From JADFNB01 sp036397455 (lineage in GTDB: Bacteria > Gemmatimonadota > Gemmatimonadetes > Gemmatimonadales > GWC2-71-9): a DNA stretch of 64,000 nucleotides. Below are positions 25,213-33,272 of this stretch, one piece after another (position 1 is the stretch's first letter; every line of letters begins with the position of its first letter). The position numbers were made by a program, and so were the translations under genes. The DNA lies in NCBI GenBank assembly GCA_036397455.1, contig DASWIX010000079.1, positions 62,001 through 126,000 on the forward strand, in the 5' to 3' direction. The notes under the pieces are model-generated. The model was not told where the DNA came from and made no database searches. It saw only the letters and a program-made list of their open reading frames with translations.

Positions 25213-25908
25213 TTAGCGAGCCGGCAGCGTAACGTGCAGATGATCGGCGCTGCCGACGTGCCGGCGCGTCCGAAAGCCCATGACCCGGAAGTACCCATCG
25301 GTAGCCCAGTTACGCCATGCGGGCCGGCCAAGGGTGCGGAGATCGAGCGCATGCACGTACCCGTCGTGCTGCGGATAATGCAGCGAGGCCTCGGCAGCCG
25401 GCAGTCCCATGGCCGCGTAGTCTTCGGGCGTCCGCCGCAGATCGGTGATCACGAGATCCGGATCGGCGAGCAGCCAGGTACTGATGGCGATGCGCAGCAC
25501 CGGATGCACGCTGCGGAAGTACTGCCGCACCACCTCGGACTTGGCGTTCATGCGCGACAGGTACAGCACACTGTACCCGCCGTATCCGGCAACCAAGGGG
25601 ACCGCAACCCAGAGAAGCGCCGCGCGTAGGTACAGCCGCCCGAGCAACCGGTGCGACATCCACGCGGCATATCCCGTCACGGTAAGCGCCGCCATACCCA
25701 GCGCTGCAATCACCGCGATCCAACCGCCGTATCCGCGGTGGGCGTGGAGGAACACCGCGGACCGAACGAATACCACGAACGGCAGCGCCACGACCAGGAC
25801 GAGCCCAACCGCCAAGCGCACCAGCGCGCCGAGCGTGATGGGGCGCCGGCCGAGTCCGGGAGCCGCGATCTCGGTGGCGGGCAGAACAATCGGTTGGGAC
25901 GGTTTCAC
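25213..25908 (-). CDS. Membrane-anchored protein with a possible M15-like metallopeptidase domain
   Basis: A 231-residue protein starting at a GTG. Three hydrophobic segments (about residues 32-52, 62-82 and 95-116) precede a C-terminal domain of about 110 residues. That domain has SLHYPQHDGYVHALDLR and ends with GSADHLHVTLP. The His...Asp...His-x-His order resembles the zinc site of M15/VanX-type peptidoglycan carboxypeptidases (S-x-H..G-x-A-x-D, later H-x-H), but the spacing is not exact. I see the motif; the peptidase function is inference. Confidence 0.5.
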   Translation of the reverse strand: MKPSQPIVLPATEIAAPGLGRRPITLGALVRLAVGLVLVVALPFVVFVRSAVFLHAHRGYGGWIAVIAALGMAALTVTGYAAWMSHRLLGRLYLRAALLWVAVPLVAGYGGYSVLYLSRMNAKSEVVRQYFRSVHPVLRIAISTWLLADPDLVITDLRRTPEDYAAMGLPAAEASLHYPQHDGYVHALDLRTLGRPAWRNWATDGYFRVMGFRTRRHVGSADHLHVTLPAR

Positions 25909-26135
25909 ACCGGCTTTACGAGACGCCTCCCGGGCGTGTTTCGATCGGTAGGGGCGGATTGGATTTCTCGCGATGGCTATTAAGCGGCCTCGCGTCGTCG
26001 AGCAACCGAGTTCCCGGTGGTTCCGCGCAACCCTTGGCTTGGTAAGCGCATCAACATCCTAGGCACCGCGTGACGCGAAACTTTCTCCTCGTCGCCGCGT
26101 TGTGAACGATAGCAATTGGGGAAGGACAACGAACG

Positions 26136-26381
26136 ATGTCGGTCTTCAGCTTCACCTTCGACGCGCTGCACTCGGGGGCCTACGTCGCGGCCCCGCCGCG
26201 GGGGCGCGCGGTCGCGATGGTGAACCGGATCATGCAACCGCCCGCGCCCACGGCCGGCGTGAAAGACTACAGTCTCTCCGACATGGACGGCTACCGCGTC
26301 GGGATGGTCCCGGCGGCGGTGATCCGGCCGCGGCTCGGCCCCAACGCGCCGACGATCTATCTGCGGCGGGACGGCTGGTAG
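26136..26381 (+). CDS. Small protein of unknown function
   Basis: An 81-residue protein with no family I recognise. Support for it being real: third codon positions are almost all G or C in this frame, AAGGA lies nine bases before the ATG, and a strong hairpin terminator begins 30 bases after the stop. It is one of only two plus-strand genes in the first 28 kb. The sequence has no membrane segment; it ends with IYLRRDGW. The 227 bases upstream (25909-26135) hold no gene that I can see. Confidence 0.55.
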   Translation: MSVFSFTFDALHSGAYVAAPPRGRAVAMVNRIMQPPAPTAGVKDYSLSDMDGYRVGMVPAAVIRPRLGPNAPTIYLRRDGW

Positions 26382-26410
26382 CAGCGGGTTCACCAGAACC
26401 ATCACCATGA

Positions 26411-26439
26411 CAAAGGGCGACTCATCGAGTCGCCCTTTG
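26411..26439. terminator. Perfect hairpin, bidirectional terminator
   Basis: CAAAGGGCGACTC (26411-26423) pairs without mismatch with GAGTCGCCCTTTG (26427-26439) around ATC. The arms begin and end with A/T-rich ends, so each strand has a short T-run next to the stem. It lies between the convergent ends of the 81-residue gene and the Ig-like lipoprotein gene. Confidence 0.85.
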
Positions 26440-26460
26440 ACCTTCCCAAACACCCGATCC

Positions 26461-28458
26461 TTAGGGCCGGCGGTCAGCTCCACTCGCGGGGGTGATCCCC
26501 AATGCGCGGAGCTGCTCGAGCGTCGTGGCAGGTGGCGTGACGATCTGGTCTCCCCGTAATAGAATCGGGAGACCCTCGACCGAAAGCGCCGCGGCCGCAC
26601 CACCCGGTGCCGGCGTCGGATTGATGACGAACCAGAAGAACCCCGCCTGGCCCGGTCGATACGTGGTCAGCACGAACGTATACGTTCCGGTGACCGTGGG
26701 CGTGAACGTCACCTGGGCGTCGTTCCCGACGGCGCCCCCCTGGTCGTCCCACCAGAAATCGTCCGTGAACGACTTCGCCGGACCGTAGGCGTAGATGAAC
26801 GCGTCCAGGTTCCCACCCGAGCCGCCGCCGTCCCGCATGTAGTCCACGGTGTACGACGTTCCCGCCTGGAGGTTGTTGACGTGGACGAGCACCGCGTTCG
26901 TCATGTACGGGTTGCCACTCCCGTCCGCTCCATTGTAGATCAGGCAGTCGCTGCTGAGCAGGTCGGCGCCGAAATTGACGCCCCACTGAATGTCATAGCA
27001 GTTGGAAAGGCCGAGCGTGTAGTCACCGGTCTCGCCGACCGGGGCCCGGATCTTGACGGTGGCCTGTTCGGCGCACCGCTGAAACGGCGACACGGCGCGG
27101 AGATCGCCGGTTTTGTACGTCCCGGTCTGGACATCAAAGGCTTCCAGACCCGGATAACAGGTTTGCACCCAACTGGACAGGCCGGCCCCGAAGGTGTTGT
27201 AGGGGGTCGGATAGGCCCACATCACGAAGTTGCTCATGCCGGTCGCGTTGAGAAACCACTCCTGTTCCCAGTTGGACTGGGGGATGGTCCCCGGGACGAC
27301 CTCGCCCGGGCTGAGACGCAGGAATACCGTGACCTGTCCACCCGAATTGTATAGCCCGGTATTCTGATCGGTCGCCTGGATCACCACCGTACCGTTGAAC
27401 CTGGCCGAGACCAGGCCCGACCCGTTCACCGACGCGATGTTGCTGTTGGTGGAGAACCAGGTCCAGTTGCCACCCGGCATGTCGTTGAAGTTCGCGTCCT
27501 GGAGATACGGCGTCGCCTGCGACGTCTCCCCCACCTTGTTGAGTACCCCTTTGCTGAATTCGACACGCACCTGGGTGGCCACCTGTTGCACCGACACGTC
27601 GATCATCGCGGTCACGCTACCACCGGCGTCACCGGTGATGGTCGCCGTGCCATTCCCGGTCGCCCGCACGCGCACCGTCTCGTTCGGCAGCCCGGTCCCG
27701 GCGACAACTTCAGCGACGCCGGAGTTGGATGAGGTCCACGTGAAGGTGAGACCATCCACCGCATTGCCGTTGGCATCTTCCGCGCTCGCTGTGATGTCGG
27801 CGAAATCGCCCAGCGCATCGAAGTTGGGCGCGGCATCGGAGACCGTCACCGATGTGACCTCCTGGGCCACCGTCACGGCTGCGGTACCGGACAGGCCGGT
27901 GCTCGACGCGGTGACGGTCGCCGTCCCGTTCGACTCGGCGGTGACCGTCCCGGTCCCGCTCACCGATGCGACGCCGTTGTCGGAGGACGACCAGGTCACC
28001 AACGAACCCGCCATGGCGTTGTCATTGGCGTCCTGCACCTCGGCGCTCAGCGCTCCCGTCGCGCCGAACGCGGCCAGGGTCAGTGTCGCGGGCGTGACCG
28101 CCAGATGCGTCGCCACCTGTGCCACGGTGACTGACGCGCTCCCGCTCGCCGTCCCCACGACCGCCGAGATGGACGCCGACCCGTTGCCCACCGCCGTGAC
28201 GACGCCCGAGGACGAGACCGTCGCGACGCCCGATGCCGAGCTCGACCAGGTGACCGTCACGCCGGAGACGATATCGCCGTTCTGGTCGAGGGCGGTTGCC
28301 GAAAACGTCGCGGACTTGCCCAGCGCGTCCAAGCTGGCCGAGCCGGGAGACACCAGGACGCCCACCACGGTGGAACCGGGCTCGGCGGGGGTGCCACAGG
28401 TCGCGACGGCAACGGCAAGACCGAGCGCCAGGACGGCGCTCCGCAGGTGTGACGGCAT
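26461..28458 (-). CDS. Lipoprotein-like surface protein with Big_2 Ig-like domains
   Basis: A 665-residue exported protein. The N-terminal signal ends at AVATCGTPAEPGS, a probable but not ideal lipobox. Residues about 30-390 hold four bacterial Ig-like (Big_2) repeats, each with a WSSS..GVA(T/S)VS-type core and a TV(A/T) end strand. Residues about 400-620 are a different, Cys-containing domain (CYPGLEAF, RCAEQ, NCYDIQ, DCLIYNG) with a PPC-like tail that has a YTFVLTTYRPG strand. ATG 28458 has AGGAG upstream. Surface adhesion or matrix role is an inference from architecture. Confidence 0.75.
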   Translation of the reverse strand: MPSHLRSAVLALGLAVAVATCGTPAEPGSTVVGVLVSPGSASLDALGKSATFSATALDQNGDIVSGVTVTWSSSASGVATVSSSGVVTAVGNGSASISAVVGTASGSASVTVAQVATHLAVTPATLTLAAFGATGALSAEVQDANDNAMAGSLVTWSSSDNGVASVSGTGTVTAESNGTATVTASSTGLSGTAAVTVAQEVTSVTVSDAAPNFDALGDFADITASAEDANGNAVDGLTFTWTSSNSGVAEVVAGTGLPNETVRVRATGNGTATITGDAGGSVTAMIDVSVQQVATQVRVEFSKGVLNKVGETSQATPYLQDANFNDMPGGNWTWFSTNSNIASVNGSGLVSARFNGTVVIQATDQNTGLYNSGGQVTVFLRLSPGEVVPGTIPQSNWEQEWFLNATGMSNFVMWAYPTPYNTFGAGLSSWVQTCYPGLEAFDVQTGTYKTGDLRAVSPFQRCAEQATVKIRAPVGETGDYTLGLSNCYDIQWGVNFGADLLSSDCLIYNGADGSGNPYMTNAVLVHVNNLQAGTSYTVDYMRDGGGSGGNLDAFIYAYGPAKSFTDDFWWDDQGGAVGNDAQVTFTPTVTGTYTFVLTTYRPGQAGFFWFVINPTPAPGGAAAALSVEGLPILLRGDQIVTPPATTLEQLRALGITPASGADRRP

Positions 28459-28583
28459 TCAGCTCTCCTCGTGCTTGACAGGTAGACAGGAACAAAACCG
28501 ATCGGGAATGTGGCTCGGGGGGGGGCTACCGCAAGAGGCAGGCCGCCGCGGTGGCGCTGGATGGCCGTGGTTGAAAGAAAGGA

Positions 28584-28666
28584 TGCCCGAGGAGAGGGTC
28601 GAACTCTCACGCCATTGCTGGCACGGGATTTTGAGTCCCGCGTGTCTGCCATTCCACCACTCGGGC
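28584..28666 (-). tRNA. tRNA-Leu (anticodon CAA)
   Basis: An 83-base tRNA folds on the minus strand: acceptor GCCCGAG/CTCGGGC with discriminator A, anticodon loop CTCAAAA giving CAA, the long variable arm expected for tRNA-Leu, and a T-arm with GTTCGACC. CCA is not encoded. It decodes UUG. The TrmL enzyme encoded at 3386 modifies the wobble base of tRNA-Leu isoacceptors of this type. Confidence 0.93.
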
Positions 28667-28765
28667 GTGGGCGGGGAATATAGCCATCTGCACCCGCGAG
28701 CGACGTATCGGATTCGCCTGCGTCACCAGCCTCGCCGCTGAAGCGGCGATGCGAGGTGGATTCCA

Positions 28766-29050
28766 TCAGGCATCGTGCGGGTCCTTCCCAGCCCTGGGCA
28801 GCAGCCGCTCGGCGAAATCGAGCCGTTCCTGCAGTTCCTGCTGCCCGGCCGTCAGCTCGCCGTACATCCCGTGCATGTCCGCCCGCAGTTCTTCGATCAC
28901 GTTGCGCAGGGCAACCAGCTCCTCTCGCGCGCCGGCCCCGAGATGCTGGGTGCGGGCCTTGAGCCACAGGTACCACGCCGCCAGCGCTCCCCCGCCCAAG
29001 CCGAGCGTGGTCACAGTCATGACGATGTAGAGAACGATGTCTTCGTCCAT
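28766..29050 (-). CDS. Small single-pass membrane protein with a coiled coil
   Basis: A 94-residue protein from ATG 29050. It has one membrane helix (about residues 5-28, IVLYIVMTVTTLGLGGGALAA-type) followed by a charged helix (REELVALRNVIEELRADM, then QQELQERLDFAERLL) with heptad spacing. The layout recalls phage-shock PspB-like or divisome-type small proteins, but there is no specific match. The frame is open upstream to 29158 without support. It lies next to tRNA-Leu. Confidence 0.6.
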   Translation of the reverse strand: MDEDIVLYIVMTVTTLGLGGGALAAWYLWLKARTQHLGAGAREELVALRNVIEELRADMHGMYGELTAGQQELQERLDFAERLLPRAGKDPHDA

Positions 29051-29084
29051 GGGCCGCTTATACGTATGCGGCTGCCGGTGCGTG

Positions 29085-29527
29085 TCAAGAGGACTTGCCC
29101 GGCCCATTGCAGCGGTGCGGCCGCCCGGCTCCCTGTCGCTGCGCGCGCTCGATCTCACGAACCCGTAGGACCACAGTAAGCGCCAGCGTCAGATCCGCGC
29201 GCGGTCCGTGCCGCAGGCGGTGCAACCAGCGCCGGATCTGCGCAATCATGCGCGGCGCGTGATCCCGCTTGGCGCACGAGATGTGCCCGGCACGGATTGC
29301 GTCGTCGAACGTGGGGAGGAATCGCGCAAACTGTTCGCCGCCGAAGAACTAACTGAAGGAGGAAGTGTGCCGTCGGTTTCCAGCGCCTCGCGTGGCAACA
29401 GCACGATCTCGCACGTCGCGGCGTAGCACGTGGGCCCCAAGCGGTGGTACAACCCCGATTCGAACCTGGGCAGCATGGCAAAGATGTTCGTGGTCGGTCG
29501 GGGCCGCGGGAAGGGCAGAACCGTCAT
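29085..29527 (-). pseudogene. Probable frameshifted small gene
   Basis: An ATG at 29527 starts a plausible protein (MTVLPFPRPRP, then FAMLPRFESGLYHRLGP and CEIVLLPREALETDGTLPP). After about 29355 that frame becomes Ser/Arg/Thr-rich and loses protein character. The neighbouring frame continues plausibly from 29348 (FFGGEQFARFLPTFDDAI, later IAQIRRWLHRLRH) to a TGA at 29085-29087. That frame has an in-frame TAG at about 29349-29351 and no start codon until 29249. Joining the two needs one frameshift and gives about 145 residues. I see no family match. The rest of 29051-29687 shows nothing else convincing. Confidence 0.35.
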
Positions 29528-29687
29528 CCGGGGAACGTGGCGCCGCGTGCGGCCGGTGGGAGGCCGGCACCGCGTGTGACGAGGCGTCCAATGGCGCGGG
29601 TCCCCGGCTTGCCGCAGTGCTCGGCCTGTGGTAGCGTGCGCAGTGTAACCACGCGCAAACTGCACAAACTGCACCGGCGGGGGTGGG

Positions 29688-30083
29688 GTGGTAAGGGCTG
29701 GCGCGGACCGGCCGCCGGTCCTTCCGATCCCGCTGTTGCGGGAAGTCGTGGACCGGGAGGCGGCCGGCATGCCGCTCCGCCATGCATCCTACGAAATCGG
29801 AGTCAGCCCGAACGGCCTGCGCAACTTCCTGAACGGCGCCGTGCCGCGACCGGCAACGCGGATGAAGCTGGAACGCTGGCTTGCCGACCGACCGGCCAGG
29901 CATGTCGGCCCGGACCTCGGCGATCTGCTCCGACTCCTCGACGCCGTCGGTGCCGACCTTAGCCCCGGCCAGTTGCGCAAGTTGTCCGCGGAACTGGCTG
30001 ACCACTTGCTCGTTGCCTACCGGGAACGGCGCCGCCCTGCGCCGAAATGGGTGCGGGAACTCGCAGCCCACTACCGCGGCTGA
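29688..30083 (+). CDS. Small HTH-like protein
   Basis: A 131-residue protein from a GTG at 29688. The central part (REVVDREAAGMPLRHASYEI, then GVSPNGLRNFLNGAVPRPAT) has the shape of a helix-turn-helix of the type that reads 'resistant to position, then recognition helix', with the second helix SPNGLRNFL. The rest is helical. I recognise the pattern from Gemmatimonadota-like proteins but cannot name a family. A response regulator follows 55 bases downstream on the same strand and could be co-transcribed. Confidence 0.6.
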   Translation: MVRAGADRPPVLPIPLLREVVDREAAGMPLRHASYEIGVSPNGLRNFLNGAVPRPATRMKLERWLADRPARHVGPDLGDLLRLLDAVGADLSPGQLRKLSAELADHLLVAYRERRRPAPKWVRELAAHYRG

Positions 30084-30138
30084 GCGCTACCGCCGGGGCC
30101 GCCTTGCTTCAGCGCGCCCGCCGAGCGTATATCTCGGC

Positions 30139-30531
30139 GTGCATTTTGTGCAGTTGCGTTCCGGCGAGCCGCGTCCGGCTCGCGTCCTTCTCGTCGACGA
30201 CGATGCCGTTGTGCGACGGCCCGTTGCGCGGTTTCTGCGCGCGCGGGGCCTCACCGTGGTTGAAGCCGGTGACGGAAACGACGGGCTGGCCGCTCTCTGT
30301 GCGGCGCGGTTCGACGCTGTCGTGACGGACGTGAGCATGCCTAACTGTGACGGCCTGCGATTCTGGACGCGCGCAACGGAGAGGCACCCAGGGCTCCGCG
30401 GCCGCTTTCTGTTCTGCACCGCCTCGGACGTCCGAAATGCGGTGGTGGCAGCCGGCGAACGCTTCCTCCGGAAGCCGTTCGAGCTCGACGAATTGTGGAG
30501 CCTGCTGGAGCCGCTGCTTCCCAGCCCGTAA
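30139..30531 (+). CDS. Single-domain response regulator (CheY-like receiver)
   Basis: About 130 residues forming one receiver domain without an output domain. The acidic pair is in VLLVDDDAVV, the phospho-accepting Asp in AVVTDVSMPNCDG, the Thr in LFCTASD and the conserved Lys in LRKPFELDEL. The open frame begins further upstream as a shadow; GTG 30139 or GTG 30148 are the likely starts. It follows an HTH-like gene. No histidine kinase is in the window, so its partner must be elsewhere. Confidence 0.8.
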   Translation: MHFVQLRSGEPRPARVLLVDDDAVVRRPVARFLRARGLTVVEAGDGNDGLAALCAARFDAVVTDVSMPNCDGLRFWTRATERHPGLRGRFLFCTASDVRNAVVAAGERFLRKPFELDELWSLLEPLLPSP

Positions 30532-30574
30532 TCGGCGCCACTGGTGCGAGGCGAAAGCGGCGGGCTCACGACCA

Positions 30575-31012
30575 ACCGGCCGAGCCCGGGCTCTCAGCCG
30601 ATACCGCTCGCGTCCTTCAGGACACGTCTCTTGGCCGAGCCCGGGCTCTCAGCCCGGGACTGCCACGCCGAACTCGCCAAGCGCCTGGCCGGCGCATGGG
30701 CAGTCCCGCCCTGAAGGGCGGGCTCGGCCAAGTACGGCGTGCTGAAGCACGACGCCGCGTGCCGATGCCGCGGGCCGATACCGCTCGCGTCCTTCAGGAC
30801 ACGTCTCTCGGCCGAGCCTGGGCTCTCAGCCCGGGACTGCCACCGACTCGCCAAGCACCGGGCCGGCGCATGGCAGTCCCGCCCTGAAGGGCGGGCTCGG
30901 CCAAGAACGGCGTGCTGAAGCACGATGCCGCGTGCCGACGCCCATGCCGCCCGCGTCCTTCAGGACCCATCTCTCGGCCGAGCCCGGGCTCTCAGCCCGG
31001 GACTGCCACGCC
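30575..31012. repeat. Array of nested palindromic repeats
   Basis: This gene-free stretch between the receiver gene and the Spy-like gene holds about two and a half copies of the same element as at 1444-1792. The CGTCCTTCAGGAC hairpin recurs at about 30610, 30788 and 30954. The CCCGGGCT hairpin, with one CCTGGGCT variant, follows each. The CCCGCCCT/AGGGCGGG and CGTGCT/AGCACG hairpins lie between. Units repeat every 166-178 bases. The array lies between convergent gene ends. Confidence 0.85.
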
Positions 31013-31039
31013 GAACGCGCCTGACCATGGCGGATGCGC

Positions 31040-31516
31040 CTAATTGTCGTTCCCGCGCGACCTGCCCCGCTCCCGCATGATCTGCTCGATCTGCCGATCG
31101 AGGCGCATGAACGCCAACACCAACTGTCCCCGCTGTACCGGGTTCAGGAACTCGGCATACTCGGCCTGATCGGATTGCGCCTGCGCGGCGCGCCTGACGT
31201 GCAAGTGCATCAGTTCGTCGAGCAGCGCGCTCACCTGATCGGGATCAGCCGCGATCCCGGGACGCATCTGCTCCTCCAATCCAATCATCACGCGCCGTTC
31301 CTGCCGATCGAAGTCGCGCCGCGCCATCCACACCCGCCGCGTCATCTCCTGGAACTGCGCGAACTGCTCGTCGGAGAGGCCGCTCTGCGCGCGGTAGTTC
31401 TGCAAGAACCGGTTGACGACCTCCTCGCGCAGCCGTTCCGGGGTCGGCCCTACCTGTGCCGCAAGCGGTGCGGCGGATAGCGCGAGTACGATCAGCGCCG
31501 GGAAGAAACGCATCAT
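31040..31516 (-). CDS. Periplasmic Spy/CpxP-like helical protein
   Basis: A 158-residue exported protein. A signal peptide (MMRFFPALIV..., cleavage near PLAAQV) precedes a wholly helical, highly charged protein of the size and composition of Spy/CpxP-like periplasmic chaperones or heavy-metal sensors, although the LTXXQ motif is not clear. GGAGG lies right before the tandem ATGs, and the start overlaps the upstream anti-sigma-like gene. It is the last gene of an ECF-sigma operon, fitting a stress-response effector. The assignment is by architecture only. Confidence 0.55.
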   Translation of the reverse strand: MMRFFPALIVLALSAAPLAAQVGPTPERLREEVVNRFLQNYRAQSGLSDEQFAQFQEMTRRVWMARRDFDRQERRVMIGLEEQMRPGIAADPDQVSALLDELMHLHVRRAAQAQSDQAEYAEFLNPVQRGQLVLAFMRLDRQIEQIMRERGRSRGNDN

Positions 31517-31899
31517 CCCTCCATCGCGGCCAACAGCGCTTCGAGTTGGCTCTCGTTCAGGTCATCCAGCGAGGCCGGAAACTGGTCGGCGATCGGCGCG
31601 TGCAGATCCAACGAATCGAGCACCTCCGCCAACTCATCCCCGGTAAGCGGGTCGAGAAGCGGGGCGGCCACGACCGGCGCCGGCGTTCGGTCGGAGACGA
31701 GAAATGGCGAGACGGCCAGACCGACGAGCAGGGTCGCCGCCGCGGCGGTGAGCCAAGGCCATCCCGGCCACGCGTGCGGCATGCCCTCTCCCGACCGCAA
31801 CCGCGCGATGACCCGCGCCGCGACCCGCTCGGGATCGACCCGAGCCTCCGCCGTTTCGCCGAGCCGGCGGGCAGTCTGTTCCAGTCGCCGTTCATCCAT
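31513..31899 (-). CDS. Putative membrane anti-sigma factor
   Basis: A 128-residue single-pass membrane protein directly downstream of an ECF sigma gene. The N-terminal 45 residues are cytoplasmic and charged (DERRLEQTARRLGE), a membrane helix covers about residues 47-68, and about 60 residues are periplasmic and acidic. There is no zinc-binding H-x3-C-x2-C motif. ATG 31899 is preferred over 31908 because GAGG lies nine bases upstream. It probably sequesters the sigma factor; this is inferred from position and topology. Confidence 0.55.
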   Translation of the reverse strand: MDERRLEQTARRLGETAEARVDPERVAARVIARLRSGEGMPHAWPGWPWLTAAAATLLVGLAVSPFLVSDRTPAPVVAAPLLDPLTGDELAEVLDSLDLHAPIADQFPASLDDLNESQLEALLAAMEG

Positions 31900-31921
31900 A
31901 ACCGTCATCCTCTCGATCTGC

Positions 31922-32491
31922 TCACGGTCCGTCGTCGCCATCCGCGCGCACGGCCGCCTTGAGCCGCTTGACCGCATGGTGATAGTGCACGCGGGCCGCG
32001 CCCTCCGTCGTATCCAGCGCCGCGGCAATCTCCCCGTAGTCGAGACCCTGCTGCGCGCGAAGCAGGAAAACATCGCGTTGCATGGCGGGCAGCCGACCCA
32101 CCTCCGCCTCGAGCCGGCGCACGGCATCCCGCGCCTCCGCCTCCGCGTGGGGGTCGGTGCGATCATCCGGCACCTCGCGATCCTCGCGCGATAGCACGAC
32201 CCGTGACCGCGCGCGGCGACGCCGGTCCTTGAGCGCGTTGGACCCGATCGTCATGACCCACGTGCGGAAGCTCGCCCCGCCCCGGAACGTCGCGATCCGG
32301 CGAAAGGCGCGAAAGAACGCCTCCTGCACGAGATCCTCGACATCCTCGCCCGCCCCGGCCGCTGCGAGAAACCGCGCAATGGCCGGCGTGTGGCGCCGGA
32401 CCAGCTCGGCGGCGGCCAGCTCGTCGCCCGCGCGCCAGGCGGCGATCAGGTCCAGGTCGGCGCGGCCCTGGTCGCGGTCCGGGACGGTCAC
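31922..32491 (-). CDS. ECF-type RNA polymerase sigma factor
   Basis: A 189-residue sigma-70 family ECF factor. Region 2 is seen in EDVEDLVQEAFFRAF (the -10-binding DLVQE core) and ASFRTWVMTIGSNAL. Region 4 has LPAMQRDVFLLRAQQGLDYGEIA with the HTH that reads the -35. The start is a GTG at 32491. It is divergent from a lipoprotein gene and upstream of the putative anti-sigma and Spy-like genes, which suggests an envelope-stress regulon. Confidence 0.92.
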   Translation of the reverse strand: MTVPDRDQGRADLDLIAAWRAGDELAAAELVRRHTPAIARFLAAAGAGEDVEDLVQEAFFRAFRRIATFRGGASFRTWVMTIGSNALKDRRRRARSRVVLSREDREVPDDRTDPHAEAEARDAVRRLEAEVGRLPAMQRDVFLLRAQQGLDYGEIAAALDTTEGAARVHYHHAVKRLKAAVRADGDDGP

Positions 32492-32603
32492 ATCCAGTAA
32501 GACGGGTTCACAGTGCTCAAGTTAAGGTCCCCTGGCGCGGCCGTAACGCCCCGGGTATTCTTGCGCCGTTCGTGTGCGCCCCAGCTCGTCCGCGGAGATC
32601 CAC

Positions 32604-33191
32604 ATGGCGCTGCACCAACCATCGACTCCTGATCATGTCCCGTCGCGGCCATCCCTGTCCGGCGTGCTGGTTTTCGCGTGTGCGGCGGCGCTGGCATGCG
32701 GCAATGACCCGACCGGCGCGGACACGGTGCGTCCGATCGCCGGCGACTACACGCTGATGGCCACCATTACGACCGACAGCGACTCCATTCCGGCGAGCCC
32801 CGAAGCAGCCACCGCTGTTTCGCTCGACGTGGATTGCGACACGATCCCGTTCGGATCGACCCCCGAGTCGGTCGGCGTCACGGGCGCTCTGACCCTCCAA
32901 ACGGTGAACCAAACCTACGCGCTGACATTGATTACGGCCGGAACGGCCTGTCCGGACACGCCGTACTCGCTGACACAGATCCACAGCGGCACGTACGTCT
33001 TCGAGACGCGGCTGATCACCATGACGCCGATGAATCCTCTCGGCTTCCCAAGCTCCGGCGTGACGTTCTTCGGGGAGATGAGCGACACGCTTCGACTCAC
33101 GGCCGCAAACCCGATCGCCATCGGCCAGAACTTCTTCTTCGGCCCGAGGCTGGCGAGCTTGATCTGGACCCGCACGCCGCCGGGCAACTGA
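32604..33191 (+). CDS. Lipoprotein of unknown function
   Basis: A 195-residue exported lipoprotein. The start ATG at 32604 has GGAG upstream. The signal ends with the lipobox AALAC followed by GNDPTGAD. The mature part is beta-rich with DVDCDTIPFG and TAGTACPDTPY, whose Cys could form a disulfide. No family recognised. It is divergent from the ECF sigma operon across 112 bases, so it could be a target of that sigma factor. Confidence 0.7.
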   Translation: MALHQPSTPDHVPSRPSLSGVLVFACAAALACGNDPTGADTVRPIAGDYTLMATITTDSDSIPASPEAATAVSLDVDCDTIPFGSTPESVGVTGALTLQTVNQTYALTLITAGTACPDTPYSLTQIHSGTYVFETRLITMTPMNPLGFPSSGVTFFGEMSDTLRLTAANPIAIGQNFFFGPRLASLIWTRTPPGN

Positions 33192-33226
33192 CAGGTTCGA
33201 TCCCTCTGAGAACCGACCGGGCGAGT

Positions 33227-33256
33227 TTGACCGTCCCCTAGCCGCCCGGGTACATT
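33227..33256 (+). promoter_or_regulatory. Promoter of paaR and the phenylacetate operon
   Basis: TTGACC (33227-33232), an 18-base spacer and TACATT (33251-33256) form a good sigma70-type promoter. The operator starts at the next base, so the transcription start lies inside the operator and the leader before the ATG is only about 10-16 bases. Confidence 0.65.
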
Positions 33257-33272
33257 CCGAACGGACGTTCGG
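33257..33272. promoter_or_regulatory. PaaR operator
   Basis: CCGAACGGACGTTCGG is a perfect inverted repeat with 7-base arms and a two-base centre. It contains a full match to CNAACGNNCGTTNG, the consensus reported for the Thermus thermophilus PaaR repressor, which responds to phenylacetyl-CoA. It covers the expected transcription start and abuts the first codon of the TetR gene, so autorepression is very likely. Confidence 0.8.

Noticed and set aside
25980..26603. 207-residue minus-strand frame across the small plus-strand gene and terminator
   Set aside because: It runs through the perfect hairpin terminator, has no family motif and is rich in Arg; the plus-strand gene has better codon bias.
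29208..29426. 72-residue plus-strand frame in the region of the broken gene
   Set aside because: An AGGAGG-like string is inside it rather than before its start, and the sequence has no protein-like pattern.
30575..31012. Possible CRISPR array because of regular repetition
   Set aside because: The repeats are palindromic and unequal in spacing (166-178 bases), spacers are not unique, and no cas genes are present.
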